A stretch of 27,062 nucleotides of DNA, taken from positions 1 through 27,062 of IMG/VR virus record IMGVR_UViG_3300037189_004982. One strand, 5' to 3'. Made by a program: the position numbers and the translations under genes. Position 1 is the first letter of the stretch; each line of letters starts with the position of its first letter. The notes under the pieces were generated by a model that worked only from the letters and a program-made list of their open reading frames with translations, had not been told where the DNA came from and searched no databases. Source of the stretch: a virus. Positions 11,456 through 21,055 of this stretch are shown here, piece by piece.

Positions 11456-13237
11456 TTATGAAGAGAGGGCAGCAGTGGCGCAGTAGCCAGTGACAACTTG
11501 ACCAGTGGTACTACCTACCAGGGAAACATTGTAAGACGCATCCCATGAATACAAATTACCATTCTCAAGGTGATAGAACTGGTTGGAAGTGAACTTTGAA
11601 AGCGCAAGAACGCCAACAAAGGTGCCATTAGAAGCAACAGCAGTGATGGCAGCACCGTTAAAGGTAAAGAGCTTGCTTCCATTAGTTTGTGCAACCAGGA
11701 TTTTTGTATTATCTGGCCATCTAAGCGTAAGCCCCCCACCACCTGACTGAGTTGTTAGTAGGCTATAGCTGGATCCAGATCTAGAGTAGATGTTAAGATA
11801 CCCACCAGAGGTCGCAAAGGCATAGAAGCTATCATCTGGACTAAACGCAGAGGTGTTGATGCTGTCATTTGCATAGCTTGCCGTAGGTCCAGTCATCTCC
11901 GTAAAGGTATCACCAGAGCGAGCAAACAATCTAATTTGTGATCCACCAGGAGGCTGGGCAAAAGGGCCTGCGTGATTGTTGAGAGCAAGGTAATTGCCAG
12001 AATCAGACCAAGTAATGTGCGTTGGTCCGTAGGTATTGAATGCCGTAGCAAACGATTTAGTGGTGAGGAGGCTGTAGACAGTCCTGGTACTATTGGCCTT
12101 GTAGATCCAGAATGACGTTGTCAAATCTCTTGACACTACGGCAAGGTAGTTTCCATCAGGGCTCAAGGCAGTAGCAGTCGCAGGGACCGCAGAAACCAAT
12201 GCCGGAGAAGTAGTGATAAGGCTGAAGGAATTACCACTCTTCTTCCAGACAAAGACATTCTGACCAGAAGTATTTGAACTTCCAGTGGTCAACAACGTGC
12301 CGTCTGCAGAGAAGGATGTACCGCTCGTTCCTGGGTTGTTGCCGTGAAAACCAAAGATCAGGCCAGTACCACCAGTGAAGGAAAGTGTAGCAGTTACATT
12401 TAAGGCATCTACAATCCACCCAGCCATAGTGGTAGTGTCTACAACTTTGGCAAAGATCTGTCCAGGACCAGATGTCCTTGAACCATACTTAATGAATGGG
12501 TGGTAGTTAACATCAGCGAATGGATTGATAAGATTGCTCTCTAACGGAAACCCAAAAGTGGTGGACCCATCGCCTACGCCATAAGCAGTACCGATCTCAT
12601 TGAATAGAGCATTATATTGATTCCTCTGCTTATCAACTCCGTTGCAGTACAAATAGCCAGAAGGTGGTGATGCAATAGGCTGTTTAAGCCAAACAATCGT
12701 ACCAACTGGAGTGCTTGAGTTAGCCGCAATGGCAGCAAAGGAGGCAGCGGTATAGTTGCTAGTAGTAGATGTCGATCCGCCACTACCAGTTGTTGCTGCC
12801 AGCAAGGCAGTATTAGCCGTGCTTTGGGCTGTATTGGCAGTAGCAAGTGCCGTGTTAGCTGCAATCTGAGCTGCAGTGGCAGTAGCCAGGGCTGAGTTTC
12901 CAGTCGTAGTAGTGAGGCCGAGATTCGTCTTCAACTCCTGAACGATATTCAGATTCTGTTGAAGGTCAAGTTCCAGGTCTTGTTCGCGCAATGCAGAAGC
13001 TGGGGTGAAGTCAGCCAGCAGAGCCGAATCAGGAGTTTCCCTATAGATGACAATCGCCGCCCCGGTAGCTGGAGCGGTATTGAATCTGACTGTGGTGGAG
13101 TTGAAGAATGTGAAGCTAGTGACTGCCACGTTATTGACAGTTACATAGACATGGCTCCGATCCAAGTAGGCAAAGCCGATACTAAAATCAGTAGAAGAGC
13201 CGTTTCCCGTGTAGGTATTTCTGGTGATAACCGTCAT
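11456..13237 (-). CDS. Tail fibre: gp17-like N-terminus, collar domain, beta-propeller-like tip
   Basis: Receptor-binding protein, 593 aa. Residues 1-105 resemble the T7 gp17 virion-anchoring domain (TGNGSSTDFSIGFAYLDRSHV, then an acidic helix DLELDLQQNLNIVQELK). Residues 112-150 are an Ala/Thr/Asn repeat likely to form a trimeric coiled coil. Residues 178-232 are a tail-collar domain (VGTIVWLKQPIASPPSGYLY, CNGVD, GDGSTTFGFP). Residues about 290-590 contain repeated WD40-like blades: SADGTLLTTG, SPDGNYLAVVS, SDSGNYLALNN, SPDDSFYAFAT, WPDNTKILVAQ, each followed by a strand ending in VFVWKK-, FWIYK-, IRLFAR- or LNIYSR-type segments. The start overlaps the upstream gene stop (ATGA). Confidence 0.9.
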   Translation of the reverse strand: MTVITRNTYTGNGSSTDFSIGFAYLDRSHVYVTVNNVAVTSFTFFNSTTVRFNTAPATGAAIVIYRETPDSALLADFTPASALREQDLELDLQQNLNIVQELKTNLGLTTTTGNSALATATAAQIAANTALATANTAQSTANTALLAATTGSGGSTSTTSNYTAASFAAIAANSSTPVGTIVWLKQPIASPPSGYLYCNGVDKQRNQYNALFNEIGTAYGVGDGSTTFGFPLESNLINPFADVNYHPFIKYGSRTSGPGQIFAKVVDTTTMAGWIVDALNVTATLSFTGGTGLIFGFHGNNPGTSGTSFSADGTLLTTGSSNTSGQNVFVWKKSGNSFSLITTSPALVSAVPATATALSPDGNYLAVVSRDLTTSFWIYKANSTRTVYSLLTTKSFATAFNTYGPTHITWSDSGNYLALNNHAGPFAQPPGGSQIRLFARSGDTFTEMTGPTASYANDSINTSAFSPDDSFYAFATSGGYLNIYSRSGSSYSLLTTQSGGGGLTLRWPDNTKILVAQTNGSKLFTFNGAAITAVASNGTFVGVLALSKFTSNQFYHLENGNLYSWDASYNVSLVGSTTGQVVTGYCATAALSS

Positions 13238-16200
13238 TGTGGCGTTTCAATTAGTTTGTTGAGATAGTATTGCTGCTGCCCAACATCCCCATTCTTCCCT
13301 GCCTTCTTAACCATGTTGGAGATCTGAGCACGGGACATCGGGCCACCGGAACGTTCTTCTTCTAAGCGAGACTTAGTCATTGCATACCGCTTGGCATCAG
13401 CGACAACCTTCTCGATTGCGTTGATGTGAACCATAGCTTCAGGTGGGGCCATCTCCTTACTTCCACCCTTGTTGAGGTATTCCTGGTAGGCATCGAAAGA
13501 CTTCTTGAAGGAATCCTTCTTCACCTCTGCGTCGAGTGCCTTCTTGATCCGACCACCTTCAGTTGCATAGAGAATCATCTTCTCTCGCTCCTTTGGATTT
13601 AGATTCTCACCGTCCGGTCCTTTGCGGAATGCAAGGGATACATCAAACCCACTCTTGTAGATGATCTGCTGAGTCTTGTCCCAAGTGTGGTTAATGTTGA
13701 CAGGTAGGGAAGCGTTGATCAGGCGAGTCATCGGATCATTGATCCTCAGGGGCTCACCAGTGATCCAGTCACGTTGAAGCGGCAGTGCATCCTTCAACCC
13801 AGGATTGCGATTCATAAACCTCTGACCGAAGTCATTGTCTAATTCACGCTTACCAGGACTAAACACCTGGGCCATCCAGTTCCTAGCACCACCAAAGGGG
13901 ATAAGGTTGTTGGCTTGGTTAGCTAGGTATGTTGGGCCGAACGATTCAGCATTACCATTCACAAGATCAGTGAGTTGACCGATACCAGCCAAGAAAGACT
14001 TGTTGGTTAGGTTGGCAGCTACAAAGAAGCCTACCTTGGCATACATGGTCTCCTGGTCTTCAGGGTCAGCCTTCTCTCCAATATCAGCGACCATAGAGAG
14101 GATCGAGGCCATAGGCTCAAAGGCGTCGTAGCTGACCCACTTGTCGCCGAACAGGATTGACCTCGGAGGAGGTGCCCCATTGAGGGTGGTACGAAGACGT
14201 TTACCTTCGTCACCAACAGCGAGGTTTCCAGTGATCTTCCCATTGAGGTAAAGCCCAATCGCTGAGCCAACAGTGATCATCCCCAGCCCGACTCTCCCTT
14301 CATACATAGCCCTGGCACCTTCAAGATCAGTGATGCCGTACTTCTGCATAATGGCAGGAGCAGACTCCATGGTGCAATTCATCACCTCGTCGATCTCTTT
14401 GAGGGATTTGTTCAAGATAGGGGTGTACGAAGCTACATACCGAAGAGCGTTGGTAGCTGTCCGTGGAAACATGAAGAATGGGCGAGCCAGCGGAACTGCC
14501 TTAATGAAATCATCAAACTTCTCTGCTTGACCACTGAGCGGAGTAGTGAGCGTAATTTCTTGAGCTGCAAGATTAGCTGCTTTATCAGTGATCACACCAT
14601 CCTTGTCAAAGATACTGTCACGTAGCTTTTTCTCATAGCTTTGTACAAGATCGTTGGTTACCTTACCACCAGACTCAATCCACGCCTCATCAAAAGCGCG
14701 GGACTTTAACTCCATTCGACCTAGGATAGTGCGAGTTACAGTATCCCCCATTTCCATCAGACCCATGCCATAGTTTACAAAGGGTGAAGAGTTAAATGCA
14801 GAGATATGGTAAGCGGAGTTGATAGCAAACTTGTCACCAAGACTTCCCTTTAACTCTGCCCATGCCTGATAGTTCTTGAACTCTTCCGTCTTGTGAAACG
14901 GTAGATAGTTCTCGTCAGTACCACGCATGATCATCGGGTTTGGGTCACCAGATAGCCATGCTTTCCGTGCCTTATCAGCCATGGTAAGGGCTTCACCGAA
15001 GGCTTCAAAACCCGCTTGCATCTGGTGTAGAGACTTTGACATCAAACGAGCATCACCTTTCATCGCTCCACCCACTAGAAGGTCGAGAGGACGGAGTGCA
15101 GTTAGGACAGCATTACCAGTCCAAGCGCGAAGTACTGTCCTTGGGCCACTAAGGACGCTATTGAAGAAGCTGGAAAGCATTGACCGGAGGAGGTAACCTT
15201 GCTCGCCTGAACTAGCATTGATCCAACCATTCATGCCGATCTTCTTCCTAGCGAAGGCTGCAAGATCAGACATAGTACGAACGTCACCATTACTAATAGA
15301 CGCAGCATCCATGAAGATGTTAATCAGCCGCCTATCCTCACCAGTAGTAGTGATCTCACGGAGAGTGCCGACAACACCCTTCACCTGATCATCAATCAGC
15401 TTGCTCACATCGTCAGCGGTTGAAGCTTCGGGATAGAACATCCTTGCCCAGTTGCCTGTTCGCTCTTGCAGCTTCTTACCGGCAACGTAGGATGCTTCCT
15501 TGTTCAGTCGAAGGAGAGTCTCAAAACGAGCAAGGAACATAGCATCTTGTGTAGCAGTATCGACCTGACCACGCACTGAGCGTTCTACCGTTGCAAGGTC
15601 AGCCATTTCTCCACCAAGAGAGCGGAGTAGGATCTGAGTAGCAGCCGCATTGACACTATTCATAGTCTCAAACTTCTTGCCAACGACAGTGTTGACATCG
15701 GCATCTACCAATAGAGCCTTTCGCAGCTCCTCTGGGTTCATGCCATCAAGACCCTCAAGTGTATCGAGAGCTTTAGCTGCCACCATGCTGACAATTTCCT
15801 GCCTGGTATAACGCTGCCCAGCTATGAAAGTCTCAAGATGAGGATCTTTCATCAACCGCTTGGACATTTCTTCGATGACCTTACGAACGCCAGTCGAGCT
15901 ACCGGAGATCTTATCTACGTTGGCATCTGTGATGACGCTACCAATCCGACCATCACGTTGGATGGGATCAGTGTCAATTTGGATGTGATTTCTCAGGAGA
16001 GTCTTGACATCCGTATCGGGAACGAACTTAGCCTTTTCCTGGGTATCGAGTAGATCTGGGTGACTGGTCCTTACGTTCGGTCCATTCTGAAACTCAGGAT
16101 CCTTCTGATAGAAGTGGACAGCATTCTCACTATCAACTTTCTCAGAGAGTTGAGTATGTTTCTTGAGTGAGGATTCGTAGGTCTTGGCTGCAACCTCATC

Positions 16201-17298
16201 TGGTGTCGGAGGCTTCCGAGCAATGGCATCATCAGCTTTGAGCTTTGCTAGCCTCTGACCAGCCTTTTCTACAGCAGCAGCACGGGCTTGACGTTCCTGG
16301 AGGACTTTGAGCTGGGCCTCATCGACTACTCCACCAGCCTTCTTCGCTTGACTCTTCAGAGCATTTACTTCTGCCTGAATCTTAGAAGAGGTAACCGTAG
16401 CTCCGTTGTTCTCAGCTACCCACTGGTTCCTCAGACCCTCGTACTCGACTTTTGCAGCATCGATGCCAGCCTTCCTAGCCTGCCCTTGAGCGAGGCTCTC
16501 GACACGGGGTACGAGTGTTTTACGGAGGGCTTCGTTGTCGATTGCACCTTGAGCAGCCTTCTTCGCCTTGAGTGCGTTAGCGGTAGCACCTACAGCCCCG
16601 AAAACAGCGTCGAATCCAGCCCCCTCCAGGGTACTCTTGACCCTCTTCATCATGGGAGAATCAGCGTCCGTGACAGCCAGAGGTGTAGGGACAAAGGGGA
16701 AAGTCTCGTGAATGATGTTGCTGAAGTTCTTGCCTTCTGCACTAGAGCTGAGGTTACCGACGATGGCTCCCCTCACCAGTTCATTCTTGATGCCTTCAGA
16801 CGCAAGTAGTTTACCTGCACCTCCAGGGAGCTTCCCACCGACCTTGCGGGTGACTAGACCAAGAACGGCATACTCACCGATACTGCGGATAGCATTGCCC
16901 CACCAAGTCTTGTTCATCGGCTCCACCTTGTCATCGACCTGGAGCCAGGTAGGGGTGAAGTTCTTGTCGTTGACCTTGCCAGTCAGGACACGCTCAGCAG
17001 TTGCACCAATCCCCTCAGCGGCATCGATACCAGCACCGACTACAGCAGTGCCGAGTTCAGATGCAACCTTAGCTACACCGTTTGATTGCTGCTTCGACTG
17101 CAGCATATCGTCTTGACGTTTGTTAGCAGCGGCAGCCTCCTTGGGAGCATCAGCTACTTGCTGCTGTTTCTCATTCTTAATCTGTTGCTGTTGCTGGTTG
17201 TTAGCCTGTACGGGGGCTTCAATGGCAGCAGCAACCCCTTTACGCTGCTCATCAGTTAGAGCAAGTTCTTCTTCTAGGGCTTTACGTGGATCAATCAT
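13234..17298 (-). CDS. Internal virion core protein (gp16-like, 1354 aa)
   Basis: Close in size to T7 gp16 (1318 aa) and in the matching position, just before the tail fibre. It has a Gln/Asn/Ala-rich N-terminus (residues about 25-75), then hydrophobic Gly/Ala-rich segments (AVVGAGIDAAEGIGATAE; AVLGLVTRKVGGKLPGG) that could help it cross or line the cell envelope on ejection. Long helical stretches follow, with membrane-like pieces in the C-terminal third. No transglycosylase motif is visible; that activity lies in the 1012-aa neighbour. It probably forms part of the ejected core and DNA conduit. It is coupled to the upstream gene by TAATG. Confidence 0.8.
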   Translation of the reverse strand: MIDPRKALEEELALTDEQRKGVAAAIEAPVQANNQQQQQIKNEKQQQVADAPKEAAAANKRQDDMLQSKQQSNGVAKVASELGTAVVGAGIDAAEGIGATAERVLTGKVNDKNFTPTWLQVDDKVEPMNKTWWGNAIRSIGEYAVLGLVTRKVGGKLPGGAGKLLASEGIKNELVRGAIVGNLSSSAEGKNFSNIIHETFPFVPTPLAVTDADSPMMKRVKSTLEGAGFDAVFGAVGATANALKAKKAAQGAIDNEALRKTLVPRVESLAQGQARKAGIDAAKVEYEGLRNQWVAENNGATVTSSKIQAEVNALKSQAKKAGGVVDEAQLKVLQERQARAAAVEKAGQRLAKLKADDAIARKPPTPDEVAAKTYESSLKKHTQLSEKVDSENAVHFYQKDPEFQNGPNVRTSHPDLLDTQEKAKFVPDTDVKTLLRNHIQIDTDPIQRDGRIGSVITDANVDKISGSSTGVRKVIEEMSKRLMKDPHLETFIAGQRYTRQEIVSMVAAKALDTLEGLDGMNPEELRKALLVDADVNTVVGKKFETMNSVNAAATQILLRSLGGEMADLATVERSVRGQVDTATQDAMFLARFETLLRLNKEASYVAGKKLQERTGNWARMFYPEASTADDVSKLIDDQVKGVVGTLREITTTGEDRRLINIFMDAASISNGDVRTMSDLAAFARKKIGMNGWINASSGEQGYLLRSMLSSFFNSVLSGPRTVLRAWTGNAVLTALRPLDLLVGGAMKGDARLMSKSLHQMQAGFEAFGEALTMADKARKAWLSGDPNPMIMRGTDENYLPFHKTEEFKNYQAWAELKGSLGDKFAINSAYHISAFNSSPFVNYGMGLMEMGDTVTRTILGRMELKSRAFDEAWIESGGKVTNDLVQSYEKKLRDSIFDKDGVITDKAANLAAQEITLTTPLSGQAEKFDDFIKAVPLARPFFMFPRTATNALRYVASYTPILNKSLKEIDEVMNCTMESAPAIMQKYGITDLEGARAMYEGRVGLGMITVGSAIGLYLNGKITGNLAVGDEGKRLRTTLNGAPPPRSILFGDKWVSYDAFEPMASILSMVADIGEKADPEDQETMYAKVGFFVAANLTNKSFLAGIGQLTDLVNGNAESFGPTYLANQANNLIPFGGARNWMAQVFSPGKRELDNDFGQRFMNRNPGLKDALPLQRDWITGEPLRINDPMTRLINASLPVNINHTWDKTQQIIYKSGFDVSLAFRKGPDGENLNPKEREKMILYATEGGRIKKALDAEVKKDSFKKSFDAYQEYLNKGGSKEMAPPEAMVHINAIEKVVADAKRYAMTKSRLEEERSGGPMSRAQISNMVKKAGKNGDVGQQQYYLNKLIETPQ

Positions 17299-20200
17299 TA
17301 GCTATGGAGGATGTACTGCATTGCCCCGCCTTGGCGAGATGGTTTTAGGAGAACTCCATTTCGGTCGCGCTCTTCCAGATGAAGGTGAGGGCCTGTTGCT
17401 CCACCAGATTTTCCGCTCAGTGCGACACCAGTGCCGGGTTCGATCATCATCCCTTTCTTGAACCCCTTAGGTACTTGAGAAAGGTGAGCTTTCAGGACTC
17501 GATTCCCATTGGGAAGCTCATACTCAGCCCAAAGTCCCCAGCCGCCTGGGTCAGTGCCAGAATCGACAAACTTAACTGGAACATTGAATGCAAGGGTTGT
17601 GCCCTCCTTAGCGTTGAGGTCATCCCCATTGTGAGGGCGAACTTTCCCAGTTATCGGGTGAAGTCGTGCTGGATCCATGCGGGAGGTGATGTCGCCACCG
17701 GCACTAGAATCCCTATTGATGAATGGCTTGAGAGCTGGATGGACTAGAGCTTCACGATTCATACCAGCACCACCGTATCCATAGATAGCAGCTTCTCTGA
17801 GAACAAGACCAGGATAGAGTTGCGCTTGCTTTTTCTTTCCACCTGGGTAGCGTTGCGTGTATCCTGCACCTTGGTTGTAGGCACGGAGACCTAACTCGAC
17901 ATTACCCCCAAACGCATCTAACTGCTGCCTAAGATATTTAGCAGCTCCAAAAATGGACTGCTTAGGGTCAAATGGATTTGTGATGCCCACTTCCCTGGCT
18001 GTACCATCAAGGTGTTGGCCAAGACCCTTAGCCTGATCAATAGAAGGCATCCCTTTGTTACTACGTGCATAAGGATCCCACTGAGACTCATGCTTGAGGA
18101 GACCAGCCAATAGTGCAGGATCTAGCCCGTACTTCGATGCAGCCTCTTCGACCAAGCCACCCCAACCATTCGGAACCTTAGCCTTTGACCACGGCATCGT
18201 TGCGAACCCACGTTGGGTACGACGAGCAGATGGGTAGTTAGTGAAGAGAGCACGGATAGCCGGAGAGTTAGCTGAATCAATCAGAGCTACACTTTCTGGC
18301 TTGCGGAAAGACTTGCCTGGAAATGCCGCACCATATTGCCCTTCCATAACATCCCAGATACTCACCTTTTTTCCTTGTTTGTGTAGGATGCTAGTGAGAA
18401 CCTGGATCGATGCAGGCGGCGGAAGGCTCGGATCTTTGGCTATCTTTTCGATGTACAAAGCGTCTTCTTTAGGGATGAGTAAGGTACTTGTTAGTGCATT
18501 GCCGTCATTTTTAATAATGGAGGCCATGCTGTTTAACCTGTCTAATGCCTGTGCATAGCCAGCAGAAGCATTACCTTGTGGGAACATCTTGACGAACCCA
18601 GAGTTAACTTCTCTGGATAAGGCAAAATCACCAACACCAACTTTCTCAGTTGCCAAAGTAGGCTTACCGAGTTGAATCTCATTCATCACAAGGTCAAAGG
18701 CACCCTGTCTAGCGGTGTCTGGATCCTTACCAGAAAGAACTAAAGCGTTGTACTTCTCAATAAACTTCTGCCGTGCTTTAGATTTAGCTACCTCAAGGGT
18801 GTAGTGAGGAATTTGGGTGGTTGAATTGGCAGTAAGGTTACCCTTTAAGGCAAGATCAAAGGAGGCAAACTTGCTCTGAACATCAGGATTTTTGACAATA
18901 TCTTCGTTAAACTTTCTGATCCTAGGACGATACTCATTAACGACTTCAGGTGGATAACCACGGAGGTCTTCCTCAGTAATCAGCTCACCGTTTGCCAGTT
19001 TACGGTCAAGTATCTTAACTGCTACTTCTTTCTGAACCTGCTCCTTAGTCGTATAGTTAGTGATTGCATTCGGAAGCGGCCTAGCACCAAACTTCTCCTT
19101 CCACTGGTCTTTGAACTCCTTAACTTCTAGCTCTGAGAAACCGCCCTTCTGCTCACCAAGCTTGACGAAGTTGTTGGCAATCTCTTCAGCACCTTGATCC
19201 TCTAGTTCCTTATCCCTAGCAAGATCAGCCCGCTGAGCATTTCTGACATCATTGGAGAGCCCAAAGAAAAGATCAGGGAATCGTTCACCCCAAGTCTTCT
19301 TACCGTCAAGGTCTGGAGAGTTCTTGATTTTTTCAAGTGTGTCGAGGGTTATACCCTGCTCACGGCCATCCTGGATCGCTGCTTTGAGAATCTTGATAGC
19401 GTAATCTCTCGCACCACCTGGACCGTAGAAGTAACCAGTCTCAGGATTGGTGACTGAGGCTAATCTACGGTTGAGATTATTGAAGGCATTTCCAGGATCA
19501 GTCTTAAGCTCAGAGACATACATTCCAGTATAGTCGCGGGTCTCCTGATCTCCCCGCTCCCGATTAGCCTGATCAGTGACTCTCGCCATGACTTTAGCCT
19601 CTCCCTCCCGCATGAAGGGTATCAGCTTGTCATTCAGCATCGCCAGGTTAGCCCCCTGGAGGCCATTCTGACGCACGTATTCAGCCCTGGCCCAGGTAGC
19701 CACCGCCTCAGCCTCAGGACCGCCTTTACGGGCATCTGCGGGGGTTAAGACGCGACCATTACCTAGGTCGATCTGGGTCTGATCATCAGTGGCGATCAGG
19801 TTGTCGAGCCAGGTTCCATAGCCAGCCCCCTTGTCCTGGGTCATAGCCATCAGGTAGCCAGCCTTCTGATCCCCAGAGAGCTGCTTGAGACGGGAGACAG
19901 CCCAAGGCTCTGCGCCCTCAGCAGCTAGTTTCCGTGCTGCATCGGCTGTAGTAGAGCCAACTGCGGCTAGTTTGGCCTTGTTCTCCTCGTACTTCTGGAT
20001 CTCGGCAGGATCACCTTGACCCATCCAGTATTGATGGAAGCCGATATTGAACTGATTCTGTCGATAGTCCTTCTGGACCTCAAGGAGATTATCAGTGAGG
20101 GTCTTCGACATACCAGCCAAGGTCCGAAGATCTTGATCCTGGAGGTTGATTTGTAGGCGGTTGCGCTCGGCCATACCGGCAGCGACATTCCGCCTTGATT

Positions 20201-20336
20201 CGATCTGTGATTGATTATCTTCCCTCATCCACTGAATACGTTGATTCAGTTGCTGCTGCTCAGCTTGTGTCTGATCAGGAGCACGGAGAGGGCTGAAGGG
20301 AATGCTCTTAGCACTGCCCTGAAACTCTACTGGCAT
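17298..20336 (-). CDS. Internal virion protein with lytic transglycosylase and M23 peptidase domains
   Basis: 1012 aa. Residues 1-700 are helical, charged and coiled-coil-like, as in gp15-type core proteins. Residues about 726-835 are a lytic transglycosylase: catalytic Glu at 750 in LLKHESQWDP, then DQAKGLGQH and LRAYNQGAGYTQRYPG. Residues about 892-1000 are an M23 (LytM) zinc peptidase: HNGDD (902-906; HxGxD), KAHLSQ (951) and GPHLHLE (984 and 986). It would cut both glycan strands and peptide bridges to let DNA through the cell wall. AGGG lies 8 bases before the ATG, and its stop overlaps the next start (TAATG). Confidence 0.9.
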   Translation of the reverse strand: MPVEFQGSAKSIPFSPLRAPDQTQAEQQQLNQRIQWMREDNQSQIESRRNVAAGMAERNRLQINLQDQDLRTLAGMSKTLTDNLLEVQKDYRQNQFNIGFHQYWMGQGDPAEIQKYEENKAKLAAVGSTTADAARKLAAEGAEPWAVSRLKQLSGDQKAGYLMAMTQDKGAGYGTWLDNLIATDDQTQIDLGNGRVLTPADARKGGPEAEAVATWARAEYVRQNGLQGANLAMLNDKLIPFMREGEAKVMARVTDQANRERGDQETRDYTGMYVSELKTDPGNAFNNLNRRLASVTNPETGYFYGPGGARDYAIKILKAAIQDGREQGITLDTLEKIKNSPDLDGKKTWGERFPDLFFGLSNDVRNAQRADLARDKELEDQGAEEIANNFVKLGEQKGGFSELEVKEFKDQWKEKFGARPLPNAITNYTTKEQVQKEVAVKILDRKLANGELITEEDLRGYPPEVVNEYRPRIRKFNEDIVKNPDVQSKFASFDLALKGNLTANSTTQIPHYTLEVAKSKARQKFIEKYNALVLSGKDPDTARQGAFDLVMNEIQLGKPTLATEKVGVGDFALSREVNSGFVKMFPQGNASAGYAQALDRLNSMASIIKNDGNALTSTLLIPKEDALYIEKIAKDPSLPPPASIQVLTSILHKQGKKVSIWDVMEGQYGAAFPGKSFRKPESVALIDSANSPAIRALFTNYPSARRTQRGFATMPWSKAKVPNGWGGLVEEAASKYGLDPALLAGLLKHESQWDPYARSNKGMPSIDQAKGLGQHLDGTAREVGITNPFDPKQSIFGAAKYLRQQLDAFGGNVELGLRAYNQGAGYTQRYPGGKKKQAQLYPGLVLREAAIYGYGGAGMNREALVHPALKPFINRDSSAGGDITSRMDPARLHPITGKVRPHNGDDLNAKEGTTLAFNVPVKFVDSGTDPGGWGLWAEYELPNGNRVLKAHLSQVPKGFKKGMMIEPGTGVALSGKSGGATGPHLHLEERDRNGVLLKPSRQGGAMQYILHS

Positions 20337-20341
20337 TTAGA

Positions 20342-21052
20342 TTACCCTATTTTTGCTGAATAAGCTGAATAGCCTGTTGAAACTGCATTGGCAACCACAT
20401 TACCGATAGTGAGTAGTGGGTTGGTTGAGCCTGTTGCTGATGGCCTAGAGATAGGCTTTGGTGGAGTGGGTGGAGCAATCGGTGCAAGTCCTAGTCGGGA
20501 GTACGCATCGAAGTTTGCCTGCTGACGCTGCAGCTCAATATCACCCAGATCGTACTGATGTTGACGAACTGCACTAACAAGGTTCTCAGCCATCACCGCA
20601 TTATCACGACCAAACTGAGACAAAGCATCTCGCTGCAGACGGACAGTTGACCTGCCGGAACTTTCCATGGCATTGGCCTTACCACTTGCCTGCATCATAT
20701 TGAGGAAGAGATCCTGCTTCTGGAATGCAAGACCCTGCAGGTATTCGTTCATCTTCCTGCTTTCAGCCTCAAATGAGCGGCCAGCAGCAGTATCATTGAA
20801 GCCTAAGTTTCTCTGATAGACTTCTTTTGACTTATCGTAGATCTGAAGCTGCTGGTTATACTCATAATCACGTAGCTGCTTGGAGTATTCCCAGTTTTGA
20901 AGATCGGTGGCGTTCTCGTAGGCAGTTAGCTTCCTGGCTGCATCATTCTGCTGCCGCTGCTGTTTAGCCTGACTTGCAGCTCCAATGCCCCCAGACAGGA
21001 GACTGAGACCACCACTTAAGAGGCCAGCAGCTAACGCTGGTGCAATGATCAT
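20342..21052 (-). CDS. Internal virion protein (gp14-like, 236 aa)
   Basis: Starts with a hydrophobic Gly/Ala/Ser-rich segment (residues 1-30, PALAAGLLSGGLSLLSGGIG), then a long Gln/Tyr/Arg-rich helical region (DLQNWEYSKQLRDYEYNQQL). A Pro-rich linker (APPTPPKP) precedes a short C-terminal segment. The small size, glycine-rich N-terminus and position after tail tubular B match T7 gp14-type proteins, which form the outer-membrane part of the ejection channel. The start is ATG 21052, 3 bases after the tail-tube stop. Confidence 0.75.
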   Translation of the reverse strand: MIIAPALAAGLLSGGLSLLSGGIGAASQAKQQRQQNDAARKLTAYENATDLQNWEYSKQLRDYEYNQQLQIYDKSKEVYQRNLGFNDTAAGRSFEAESRKMNEYLQGLAFQKQDLFLNMMQASGKANAMESSGRSTVRLQRDALSQFGRDNAVMAENLVSAVRQHQYDLGDIELQRQQANFDAYSRLGLAPIAPPTPPKPISRPSATGSTNPLLTIGNVVANAVSTGYSAYSAKIG

Positions 21053-21055
21053 GGT

